Positions 35,353 through 42,163 of a stretch of DNA of 64,000 nt are shown piece by piece (the stretch's first letter is position 1; each line of letters opens with the position of its first letter). The DNA is taken from contig NZ_CP090898.1 in NCBI RefSeq assembly GCF_023078835.1, forward strand, positions 2,296,045 to 2,360,044, in the 5' to 3' direction. The notes under the pieces were generated by a model. It made no database searches. It worked only from the letters and a program-made list of their open reading frames with translations, and was not told the DNA's origin. The DNA is from Synechococcus sp. NB0720_010 (lineage in GTDB: Bacteria; Cyanobacteriota; Cyanobacteriia; PCC-6307; Cyanobiaceae). The position numbers and the translations under genes were made by a program.

Positions 35353-36423
35353 GTGCTCTTTGATTCGGTCTTGGCGTTTCAGCGTCTTCGTTCCTTCATC
35401 GCACCTGAGCGCCTGGCAGCGGCTGCTCTGCTCGGCGTCACCGCCGGTGCGGCTGTCCTGACCTCCCTGGCGAAGGCCAACAGTCAGGAAATTGGCGTCT
35501 ATTCGGGCCGCCACTACAACACCGACAAGGCGCTCTACAAGCAATTCACCCAGAAGACGGGGATCAAGGTCCGCTTGCTTGAGGCGAAGGATGACGCCTT
35601 GATCGAGCGGATTAAACGCGAAGGATCCAACAGCCCAGCCGATGTTCTGGTGTTGGCCGATGCGGCGCGCCTGGACAAGGCTGCAGGCGCGGGTCTGTTT
35701 CGCCCCAGTCGCTCGGTCTCGCTCAGCCGCGACGTGCCTGCGAACCTGCGGGACTCCAAGGGGCTCTGGTTTGGCCTGACGCGTCGGGTTCGCGTGGTGG
35801 TGGTGAACCCCAAGGCGGTGAACCCGGGCAGCATCCGCACCTACGCCGACCTGGCCAATCCGGCCTTGAAAGGCAAGCTGTGCCTGCGCAATCGCAAGAG
35901 CGTCTACAACCAATCGCTGGTCGCTGACCAGATGATCCTGCGCGGCGATCAACAGGCTGCGGCATGGGTGAAGGCCATGACCGCCAACGTCACGCAGCCC
36001 TACTTCAGTTCCGATACCCCCCTGATTCGCGCCGTCGCCAATGGCCAGTGCGGCGTTGGTCTGGTCAACTCCTATTACGTCGCCCGGATGCTGGCTGGCG
36101 GTAACGGCTCCTCCGACCAGAAGCTGGCCGACCGAGTGAAGGTTCTCTTCCCCAATCCCGCCCACGTGAACATCACCGGTGCCGGGGTGGTCAAAACCGC
36201 GAAGAACCCCGAGGCGGCGCTGAAGTTGATCGAGTTCTTGGCGTCACCCAGTGGAGGTCGCGGTTATGCGGAAGCCAACAACGAATATCCGCTGCGGGGC
36301 TTTGGCAATAACGCGGTGCTCAAGCGCCTGGGCACGTTTAAGGCCGACGGGGTCTCGGCCCAGCAGATGGGTGCCAAGAACAAGGCGGCGGTGGCCTTGA
36401 TGCAGTCCAGCGGTTGGCGCTGA
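35353..36423 (+). CDS. futA: Iron(III)-binding periplasmic protein (FutA/IdiA type)
   Basis: A 356-residue ABC solute-binding protein with a signal-anchor-like N-terminus (RLAAAALLGVTAGAAVLTSLAKA) and the iron-family start EIGVYSGRHYNTDKALYKQF. Conserved tyrosines for Fe(III) lie in GRHYNTD and in LVNSYYVARM. The start is a GTG at 35353. In cyanobacteria these proteins supply ferric iron and protect photosystem II. It is divergent from its permease, so one shared region could regulate both, and a strong terminator follows. Confidence 0.93.
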   Translation: MLFDSVLAFQRLRSFIAPERLAAAALLGVTAGAAVLTSLAKANSQEIGVYSGRHYNTDKALYKQFTQKTGIKVRLLEAKDDALIERIKREGSNSPADVLVLADAARLDKAAGAGLFRPSRSVSLSRDVPANLRDSKGLWFGLTRRVRVVVVNPKAVNPGSIRTYADLANPALKGKLCLRNRKSVYNQSLVADQMILRGDQQAAAWVKAMTANVTQPYFSSDTPLIRAVANGQCGVGLVNSYYVARMLAGGNGSSDQKLADRVKVLFPNPAHVNITGAGVVKTAKNPEAALKLIEFLASPSGGRGYAEANNEYPLRGFGNNAVLKRLGTFKADGVSAQQMGAKNKAAVALMQSSGWR

Positions 36424-36451
36424 CGCCCTGGCGCAAGAGCGCAAGGACTCG

Positions 36452-36480
36452 GCCAGCCGCCCTGCGCGGCTGGCTTTTTT
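36452..36480 (+). terminator. Intrinsic terminator after futA
   Basis: A perfect 9-bp stem (GCCAGCCGC and GCGGCTGGC) with loop CCTGC is followed by six T residues, 28 bases after the futA stop. It isolates futA from the downstream regulator gene. Confidence 0.92.
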
Positions 36481-36520
36481 GTTGCGCGGCCCGCGCTCCA
36501 TTTGCAGCTAGGAACTGCTA

Positions 36521-36540
36521 TTGAGAATCGCTTGCAAAAG
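36521..36540 (+). promoter_or_regulatory. Fur-box-like motif upstream of the Crp-type regulator
   Basis: TTGAGAATCGCTTGCAAAAG lies 57 bases before the regulator ATG, with an AT-richer stretch (TTGTTTATCTTGCG) just downstream that could be the -10 region. It shares the core GAGAATCG-N-TTGCAA with a site upstream of the 46-residue Cys/Lys-rich gene at 38121. The iron-storage and iron-transport neighbourhood makes Fur the first candidate. Confidence 0.45.
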
Positions 36541-36596
36541 GCGGGGTTTCTTGTTTATCTTGCGACGCATTCGCAACTAGCCCGTTTTCGGGGGTC

Positions 36597-37196
36597 ATGT
36601 CCTTCCGCTTTCTCCCTGACGCCCCTGCCAGTGCCGTGCGGATGCCGGTCGGCCAAACCGTCTTGCTCGATCCTGCTTTGCATGCCGGTGGCAGCTGCAT
36701 CGAGGTGCTCGAGGGCATGGCTCGCGTCTATTGCCCCTGTGAGGAGACCGAGGGGATGACCCTGGCCTTCCTCCAGCCCGGCGATCAGCTCCGCACCGAT
36801 CGGCTCTGCAGTGAGGGTGTGTGCGTGGAGGCCTTGACTCCGTTGGTCTTCAGCAGCGATGCCAAGGCTGTGGGGGCTGGCGGCTTTGACCCGGTCAATG
36901 AGTGGACCCTGCAGCTGCTGCGCATTCGCCACCTGGGCACGGCTGAGCAGCGGTTGCATGCTCTCTTGAGCCTCTTGGTCCATCGCCTGGGTCGCCGCTG
37001 CGGCGATTGGTGCGATCTCCCTTTCCGCCTTACCCATGACCGGATCGGTGAGTTGATCGGTGCGACCCGGGTGACTACCACCCGGATGATCTCGAAGTTC
37101 CGTCAGGCCGAGCTGCTGGAGGCGCCATTGGGTGAGGCTGGCTTCCGCCTGGCTCCAGCCCTGGTGGATTCCGCTCCTCTGGCTGGGGGGTTCTGA
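36597..37196 (+). CDS. Cys-rich Crp/Fnr-family transcriptional regulator
   Basis: A 199-residue regulator. The C-terminal winged helix-turn-helix is clear (FRLTHDRIGELIGATRVTTT, then RMISKFRQ). The N-terminal half is a shortened cupin-like sensor domain without a recognisable cAMP site but with cysteines at about positions 34, 46, 48, 71 and 76, plus a pair before the HTH (CGDWC). Metal, iron-sulfur or redox sensing is therefore plausible. It sits between futA and ferritin and is followed after one base by another Cys-rich protein, so it may be an iron-responsive regulator. Confidence 0.85.
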   Translation: MSFRFLPDAPASAVRMPVGQTVLLDPALHAGGSCIEVLEGMARVYCPCEETEGMTLAFLQPGDQLRTDRLCSEGVCVEALTPLVFSSDAKAVGAGGFDPVNEWTLQLLRIRHLGTAEQRLHALLSLLVHRLGRRCGDWCDLPFRLTHDRIGELIGATRVTTTRMISKFRQAELLEAPLGEAGFRLAPALVDSAPLAGGF

Positions 37197-37197
37197 A

Positions 37198-37482
37198 ATG
37201 CAGTGCCCTTGTGAGGCCGGCGTCTCGGTGGATGCCCTGGGCTGTCTCTGCCGGGAGGCGGAAGGGTTGCGGTCGCGTTTGGTTCGCATCGATGCAGACC
37301 AGGCGCGCTGTCAAAACCCTGCTCTGTGCCGGCGCTTGCAGCGGGAATCGGAGCAGCTGTTTTTGCGCCTGGCTGAGCTCAGGCGACTGGGCCAGTGGCT
37401 GCAGTCCGCGCCCGTGGCGGTTGATCGCTTGACGCTGTCGCTGTTTCAGGAGCTCTGCAGGCGGCCCCTACCCAGTTCTTAG
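37198..37482 (+). CDS. Cys-rich small protein co-transcribed with the Crp-type regulator
   Basis: A 94-residue protein starting one base after the regulator stop. The N-terminus carries CPC, then CLC, then C38 and C44, six cysteines in the first 44 residues, followed by a helical part (LQRESEQLFLRLAELRRLGQ). The spacing suggests metal binding or a role in loading a cluster. I do not recognise the family. Its 3' end overlaps the opposing ferritin gene by four bases. Confidence 0.75.
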   Translation: MQCPCEAGVSVDALGCLCREAEGLRSRLVRIDADQARCQNPALCRRLQRESEQLFLRLAELRRLGQWLQSAPVAVDRLTLSLFQELCRRPLPSS

Positions 37483-38036
37483 GCGACGGAGGCCGGTGCG
37501 CTTTGGCCGGCGGTGAGTTCTCCGTCGATCACCAGCAGGGCGGCTGGGTCGGAATGGGAGAAGCTGATGCGATCCAGCAGATGTGCCGCTTGGTTTTCTG
37601 AGTCGATCTGGCTCTGCACGAGGGGATCGAGGAAGACGGTCGTGCGCACATCGCCGCTGCGCTCGGCCATGGCATAGAGCTGATGCAGGGAGGTGGTGAC
37701 CTCGGCCTCCATTTGGAAGATGCCTTGGAAGACCTCTTCGACGCTGGTCCAGCTCTGGCGCGGTGCTGTGAGGGGTTCCAGCGTGACCGCCTGGCCCCGG
37801 GCAATCAGGTAATCCGCGAACAGGCCGGCGTGGTGCTGCTCCTCGCTGGACTCCTGTTTCAAGAAGCTGCTGAAGCCCCGCAGCCCGCGTTCGGCGAACC
37901 AGATCGCCAGGGCCCAGTAGGCCGCACTGGCTTGGCGCTCCATGGTCAGGTGCTCCTGCAGCGCCCCGAGGAGATCAGGGGCCATCGGTTGGGCCACGGC
38001 CCGCCCGGCGGGGCCGCGGGCGATTGATTGGGTCAT
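37479..38036 (-). CDS. Ferritin
   Basis: A 185-residue, four-helix-bundle iron-storage protein. Ferroxidase-site residues are visible: the first-helix glutamate in LTMERQASAAYWAL, and the E-x-x-H motif in ESSEEQHHAGLFADYL. An N-terminal extension of about 20 residues precedes the bundle. It oxidises Fe(II) and stores it as ferric mineral in a 24-mer. Neighbouring iron-uptake genes and the nearby Fur-box-like motif in the divergent region (38037-38176) suggest iron control. Confidence 0.92.
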   Translation of the reverse strand: MTQSIARGPAGRAVAQPMAPDLLGALQEHLTMERQASAAYWALAIWFAERGLRGFSSFLKQESSEEQHHAGLFADYLIARGQAVTLEPLTAPRQSWTSVEEVFQGIFQMEAEVTTSLHQLYAMAERSGDVRTTVFLDPLVQSQIDSENQAAHLLDRISFSHSDPAALLVIDGELTAGQSAPASVA

Positions 38037-38108
38037 GGGGGGCCGTGGGGAGTTGGCCGCAAGCTACGGGCTCAGCTGGTCTGGCGCAAATCAATGCTGA
38101 CAATCAAC

Positions 38109-38140
38109 TCGCTTGCGCAAAAGAGAATCGATTGCAATAA
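38109..38140 (+). promoter_or_regulatory. Fur-box-like motif in the ferritin / Cys-Lys peptide divergent region
   Basis: AAGAGAATCGATTGCAATAA (38121-38140) matches 15 of 20 positions of the site upstream of the Crp-type regulator. Just before it, CTCGCTTGCGCAAAAG repeats the second half of that same site. Two overlapping copies between divergent genes could serve both ferritin and the small peptide gene. Confidence 0.45.
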
Positions 38141-38176
38141 GATGACTGCATTGCGATCCTGCACGGTTCGACCCTG

Positions 38177-38317
38177 ATGGCCCCATCCATTGGCCCCTCC
38201 TCGGATCTGCCTGTCCAGCCTGAGGGCAGGCTCCAGGCCTGCGCCAAAAAGAAGGGTTGCAAGCAGAAGAAGTGCTCGAAGTGGAAAGGCGGGAAGTGTC
38301 GTTGCGGCCGGGACTAG
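38177..38317 (+). CDS. 46-residue Cys/Lys-rich peptide, possible metal-binding protein
   Basis: A short gene starting with ATG at 38177 and ending in TAG. Residues 1-20 are neutral and proline-rich. Residues 21-46 hold five cysteines among twelve lysines and arginines (ACAKKKGCKQKKC, then KWKGGKCRCGRD). The pattern suggests metal or nucleic-acid binding, as in a small metallothionein-like or zinc-knuckle protein. A Fur-box-like motif lies 37 bases upstream and ferritin is divergent. Its stop shares CTAG with the converging tauE gene. I know of no named family for it. Confidence 0.6.
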   Translation: MAPSIGPSSDLPVQPEGRLQACAKKKGCKQKKCSKWKGGKCRCGRD

Positions 38318-39108
38318 CTCCCAGGGCGGATCAGGTCGGCCCGAGGGGATTCGCCCGCCGGCTGCCGTTTCCAGGCCTCTGCGCCGGTCAGGACGGCTGA
38401 GGCAATCAGTAATAAGGAGAAGCCCCGCCGTAGATGGCGATCGCTGAGGTGAGGAGCCAGCCATTGGCCGGCCACCGCGCCCGCGGCTCCGCCCGCCAGC
38501 AGCGGAATGAGGAGCGGAAGGCTGGCCTGCGGCCAGTGGCCCAGGGCAGCCAAGGCCACCAACCCATTGACGGCGATCAGCAGCAGGCTAGTGCCGCTGG
38601 CGAGGGCCATCGGTAGACCGGCCAACAGCACCAGGGCCGGAACGATGGCGAACCCTCCGCCGACGCCGGCGATGCCCGTCAGTAGACCCACCAACAGACC
38701 CTGCGGCAGCAGCAGAGCTTCGGACGCCGCGCGGCCGCCTGCCGGGGCTGGACGTAGGAGCAGCCAGGAGGCCAGGACGGCGGCGGCGGCAAAGACGCTG
38801 AGTTGAACCGCCTCAGGGATTAGTCCGGCCTTGACCCAGCTCCCGCCGATCCAGCTGCCGGCGAGGGCCGGGAGTCCCAGCAGTAGGGCGGGCCTGGGGG
38901 CGAATTGGCCGCGGCGGAGGTAGGGCCCCAGGTTGGCCAGCGCCAGGATCATCACGACGATCAAGGAGAGCGGCACGGCCTCCTTGGTCGGCAGAGCGGC
39001 GCCGCTGACCAAGAGAGGCAGCAGCAGGATGGAGCCCCCTGCCCCGAGGACGGAGAGCAGAAAGCCGATCAGGCCGCCCCCCAGTCCCAGCAGGATCAGG
39101 CTGATCAC
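38314..39108 (-). CDS. TauE/SafE-family sulfite exporter
   Basis: A 264-residue membrane protein with eight predicted helices and the family's internal repeat: GGGLIGFLLSVLGAGGSILL near the start and GLLVGLLTGIAGVGGGFAIV in the middle. It exports sulfite or related sulfur anions. The start overlaps the rhodanese stop by four bases, and it is last in a three-gene sulfur unit under an ArsR-type operator. Confidence 0.88.
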   Translation of the reverse strand: MISLILLGLGGGLIGFLLSVLGAGGSILLLPLLVSGAALPTKEAVPLSLIVVMILALANLGPYLRRGQFAPRPALLLGLPALAGSWIGGSWVKAGLIPEAVQLSVFAAAAVLASWLLLRPAPAGGRAASEALLLPQGLLVGLLTGIAGVGGGFAIVPALVLLAGLPMALASGTSLLLIAVNGLVALAALGHWPQASLPLLIPLLAGGAAGAVAGQWLAPHLSDRHLRRGFSLLLIASAVLTGAEAWKRQPAGESPRADLIRPGS

Positions 39109-39626
39109 AGGGAGACCCGGTTCCAGGGCATGACGGCCAGCAGGCGGGCCATGCCACAGAAGCCGCTGACGCCGGCAAAGGTCAGGCCAGCGCCAACGAA
39201 CCAGGTCAGCGCAATCCAGCCGGGGGCGACGGTGTTGCTGAGGATCAGGCCCAGCAGCACCAGTGAACCGGCGGCAATTTGCACCTGACGCATCAGGGGC
39301 AGGGGTGCGTTTTTGAGTTTGCGCACGGGGAAGCCGGCCCCCTGCCAGGTGGGGAGTCCCCCCTGCAGCTCACTGAGCGGGTGGGGGTGCCCCTGGGCCA
39401 TGAGTTGCCCGAGGGCGCGGTTGCTGCGGTTGCCGCTTTGGCAGACCAGCACCAGGGGGCCCTGGGGAAGATCCGCCTGCAGCAGGCGGTTGAGCGGCAC
39501 GTTCAGGCTGCCGGCGATGTGACCGCTGGCGAACTCCATCGGTTCACGCACATCAATCACGCTGATGCGCTTGGCGGCGAGTTGATCGGCCAGGTCGTGG
39601 GCGCTGATCGGTTGGGTGTGGGTCAT
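39105..39626 (-). CDS. Rhodanese domain fused to DUF2892-type membrane tail
   Basis: 173 residues. Residues 5-105 form a rhodanese domain with active-site cysteine in LVLVCQSGNRSNRAL and the VIDVREPMEFASGHI start. Residues 110-165 carry two hydrophobic segments of the DUF2892 type. It transfers sulfane sulfur at the membrane, probably handing persulfide sulfur to the co-encoded dioxygenase or removing it. Confidence 0.87.
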   Translation of the reverse strand: MTHTQPISAHDLADQLAAKRISVIDVREPMEFASGHIAGSLNVPLNRLLQADLPQGPLVLVCQSGNRSNRALGQLMAQGHPHPLSELQGGLPTWQGAGFPVRKLKNAPLPLMRQVQIAAGSLVLLGLILSNTVAPGWIALTWFVGAGLTFAGVSGFCGMARLLAVMPWNRVSL

Positions 39627-39643
39627 GGGAGTGGGTGGGGTGA

Positions 39644-40765
39644 TTAGTGGTGGATGGAGCCCACGAGTGGGTAGCCCTCATCGCTCCAGCGCAGGAGCCC
39701 GCCGCGCAGATTCGCGACGCGATCGAAGCCGGCCTTCAGGAGCTGTTGGGTGGCCAAGGCCGATCGGCTCCCCGCATGGCAGACCACAACGAGGGGACGG
39801 TCGCTGGGTAGCTCTGTTTGGCGCTGCTCCAGGTCCTGCAGGGGAATGTGCAGGCTGGTTTCGATCCGGCCATCGGGGCCCTCGACTTCGTCCTCCGAGC
39901 GGACATCCAGCACGGTCACCGCGTTGCGATGTTCCGCCAGCCAGCTGGGGGGGAGCTCGGGGAGCCCTGCGAAGCTGCGCTGAACCGGTGCCCAGTGCTG
40001 AGCGGGTTGCTCGTCGCGGGGCTGACCCGAGCGCATGTTCCCGGGAAGGGCGATGGCGATCTTGCCCGGGTGGGGCAGCTTCATGTTGGTCATGTGACCC
40101 ACGAAGTCCCGTTCATCGGCACCACCGCCGAGGCGCGCGTTGAAGGCTTTCTCCTCGGCCACTGAGGTGAGGGTTCGGCCGGTGTAGTCGTGGCCTGGGT
40201 AGAGCAGGCAGCTGTTGGGCAGGCTGAAGATCTGCTCGGTGATGGAGCGCCAGAGGGTGTGGGGGTCACCCTGCTGGAAGTCGCAGCGCCCGCAGCCGCG
40301 AACCAAGAGGGCGTCGCCGGTGAAGGCGGCGGATTGGTCGTCCAGGACGTAGGTGACACACCCATCGGTATGCCCCGGGGTGCTGCGCACCTGCAGGTGG
40401 CGGCTGCCAAAGGCCACGTGGTCCCCGTGCTCGAGGGGCAGGGTGACGTTTTGGGCGCGGGCGGACTGGGCGAGGCCAATGGCGCAGCCGGTGGCTTGCT
40501 GCATCAGCCAGCTGCCGGTGACGTGATCCGCGTGGGCGTGGGTATCGAGGCTGGCGACCAGCTGGATTCCCAGCTCGCGAATGAAGGAGAGATCTCGGTC
40601 GTGTTGTTCAAACACCGGATCGATGATCACGCCCTCGCCGGAGGTGACATCGGCCAGCAGATAGGTGTAGGTCCCCGTTGTCGCGTCGAAGAGTTGGCGA
40701 TGCAGCAGGGGTTGCCCACCGGCTGCATCAGAGAGCGCGACCGGGGAGGGCGCGATGGAGGCCAT
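39644..40765 (-). CDS. Persulfide dioxygenase-like MBL hydrolase fused to rhodanese
   Basis: 373 residues. The metallo-beta-lactamase domain (residues about 20-240) has the ETHE1-type iron site: THAHADHVTGS, STPGHTDGCVTYV and TGDALLVRGCGR, then YPGHDY. The C-terminal rhodanese (about 270-370) has the active cysteine in LVVVCHAGSRSALA. Fused enzymes of this kind oxidise glutathione persulfide to sulfite and handle thiosulfate. The adjacent TauE would export the sulfite. It is first in the operon, with an operator-like site 18 bases upstream of the ATG. Confidence 0.9.
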   Translation of the reverse strand: MASIAPSPVALSDAAGGQPLLHRQLFDATTGTYTYLLADVTSGEGVIIDPVFEQHDRDLSFIRELGIQLVASLDTHAHADHVTGSWLMQQATGCAIGLAQSARAQNVTLPLEHGDHVAFGSRHLQVRSTPGHTDGCVTYVLDDQSAAFTGDALLVRGCGRCDFQQGDPHTLWRSITEQIFSLPNSCLLYPGHDYTGRTLTSVAEEKAFNARLGGGADERDFVGHMTNMKLPHPGKIAIALPGNMRSGQPRDEQPAQHWAPVQRSFAGLPELPPSWLAEHRNAVTVLDVRSEDEVEGPDGRIETSLHIPLQDLEQRQTELPSDRPLVVVCHAGSRSALATQQLLKAGFDRVANLRGGLLRWSDEGYPLVGSIHH

Positions 40766-40782
40766 GGACTCCGCTTCAGGCT

Positions 40783-40801
40783 TGTATGACTATACACGCA
40801 T
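40783..40801. promoter_or_regulatory. ArsR-type operator-like site upstream of the persulfide dioxygenase gene
   Basis: TGTATGACTATACACGCAT has dyad character (TATG and CATA arms). Its reverse complement matches 17 of 19 positions of the sequence between the methyltransferase and ArsR genes at 41438-41456. It overlaps the expected promoter of the MBL-rhodanese-TauE unit. Confidence 0.6.
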
Positions 40802-40814
40802 AAAGCCTTTGTGA

Positions 40815-41420
40815 TCACGCGCCCTGTTTTCGGCCAAAGGCTTGAACCACAGCGCTCTGGCCCTGGTGGAAGGGGCCTTCCTCGATCCAGCGTTCGGTTT
40901 CCTGGAGTTCGAGCCAGGTCAGTCCCTGGAGCTCGGCTTCCAGCTGGGCCGCTGTGATCAGTAGCGCCGGGTTGGGCGGCCCGCCGGTCCCTCGGTTGAG
41001 TTGCGCCGGGTTGTAGGCCTCAAGGATCAGGTGCCCTCCAGGTTTGAGCGCTGCAACGGCGCGCCGGTGCACCAGGGCCCGGAGTTCGGGTTCGAGGTGC
41101 ATCCAGATGGCGACGATCAGGTCGACGCTCTCGGGCTCGGGGCTGAAGTCTCGCAGGTCCCCGCAGCGGCAGTGCAGCGTCACTCCCTGGGTCTCGGCGA
41201 GCTGTTGGGCCATTTCCAGGCCGACGGGGCTGAGGTCTTGGGCGGTGACGCGGTGCCCCTGTTTGGCCAGGTGGACGGCGTTTCGCCCTCCCCCTTCCGC
41301 CAGGCAGAGGGCGTCTCCAGGGGAGAGGGAGGCCGCCTTGGCTCTCAGGAAGTCGTTGGGCTCTGTGCCGTAGGCGTAGTGGCTCTCGCGGAAGCGCTGA
41401 TCCCAGAACTCCTGATTCAT
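40815..41420 (-). CDS. Class I SAM-dependent methyltransferase
   Basis: 201 residues from the ATG at 41420 (MNQEFWDQRF). The SAM motif I region is DALCLAEGGGRNAVHLAKQG, followed by VTAQDLSPVGLEMA and the post-I acidic residue. The small size and start resemble TehB or thiol/thiopurine methyltransferases, which often methylate toxic thiols or oxyanions. It is divergent from arsR and 14 bases from the sulfur operon's operator region. A longer frame to 41483 would run across the shared operator. Confidence 0.82.
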   Translation of the reverse strand: MNQEFWDQRFRESHYAYGTEPNDFLRAKAASLSPGDALCLAEGGGRNAVHLAKQGHRVTAQDLSPVGLEMAQQLAETQGVTLHCRCGDLRDFSPEPESVDLIVAIWMHLEPELRALVHRRAVAALKPGGHLILEAYNPAQLNRGTGGPPNPALLITAAQLEAELQGLTWLELQETERWIEEGPFHQGQSAVVQAFGRKQGA

Positions 41421-41437
41421 TGGCGAGGCCAGGCATA

Positions 41438-41456
41438 ATGCGTTTATCGTCATACA
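41438..41456. promoter_or_regulatory. ArsR-type operator-like site between methyltransferase and arsR genes
   Basis: ATGCGTTTATCGTCATACA matches 17 of 19 positions of the reverse complement of the site at 40783-40801. It lies 17 bases upstream of the methyltransferase ATG and just before the ArsR start, where autoregulation is expected. Confidence 0.6.
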
Positions 41457-41464
41457 GCATTGCA

Positions 41465-41803
41465 ATGGGCGCCGCAGGTGCAATGCCCTCCCAGGAGTTG
41501 CTGGAGGAGTACAGCCAGTTCTTTCGGCTGCTGAGTGAGCCGGCGCGGCTGCAGCTGCTCTGCCATCTCAAGCAGGGGCCCATTGATGTCGCGGCCTTGA
41601 TTGAGGCCACCGGTTTTTCCCAGTCCCACATCAGCCGGCAGCTCGGTCAGTTGCAGCGCGCGGGTCTGGTCCGCTGTGAGCGTGAGGGGACTCGAACGAT
41701 CTGGCAGGCGGAGGGCGATTTGGTCGATGACCTGTGCGCCTTGGTTCAAAACCGTCTCAAGCAACGACTTCAGGCCCAGCTGGATCAGCTCCAGTCGGCC
41801 TGA
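41465..41803 (+). CDS. ArsR-family transcriptional repressor
   Basis: 112 residues with a winged helix: FFRLLSEPARLQLLCHL, the recognition helix in FSQSHISRQLGQLQRAGLV and the wing REGTRTIW. Possible sensing cysteines are C41-type (LLCHLK) and later ones. The context (persulfide dioxygenase, rhodanese, TauE) suggests a persulfide or sulfur sensor like BigR/SqrR rather than a metal sensor. Starts at 41465 or 41483 are both possible. The ATG at 41438 lies inside the operator-like site and is unlikely. Confidence 0.88.
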   Translation: MGAAGAMPSQELLEEYSQFFRLLSEPARLQLLCHLKQGPIDVAALIEATGFSQSHISRQLGQLQRAGLVRCEREGTRTIWQAEGDLVDDLCALVQNRLKQRLQAQLDQLQSA

Positions 41804-41899
41804 GAGTTGCGTTTTCTGTTCTCAATGCTTAAGCGCCCCTTGATTTCTGTTTGATCAGCGGTAATCGGCGTAGGTTGGTTTTCTTCGGTTAAAGGGGCG

Positions 41900-42160
41900 A
41901 TGCAGGTCACGCACCGGTCTGAGGACAACGTCCAGATCACGATGAGCCGCGAAGAAGTCGCGATGCTTGTCGATCTCTGCCACGCGGCAGCCTTCTCAGA
42001 CTTGCTGCCGCAGCGGCGTGAGTCCCAGGTTCGGGTTCAGCGTTTCGTCTGGGATGTGCAGAACACCCTGTTTGATGCCGCCCAGTCGGTCTGGCAGGCC
42101 AAGCGTCACCTGACCATGCCGGTGAGCTCCGCGCGCCGCCGCTCGTCCGTCGCGGCCTAA
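41900..42160 (+). CDS. Conserved hypothetical protein
   Basis: 86 residues, soluble, with an N-terminal strand (NVQITMSREEVAMLVDLCHAA) and a helical middle (VQRFVWDVQNTLFDAAQSVW). I do not recognise it. The coding pattern, an ATG start and its own intergenic space of about 95 bases support a real gene. It is convergent with the FAD oxidoreductase, three bases apart. Confidence 0.6.
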   Translation: MQVTHRSEDNVQITMSREEVAMLVDLCHAAAFSDLLPQRRESQVRVQRFVWDVQNTLFDAAQSVWQAKRHLTMPVSSARRRSSVAA

Positions 42161-42163
42161 GCC

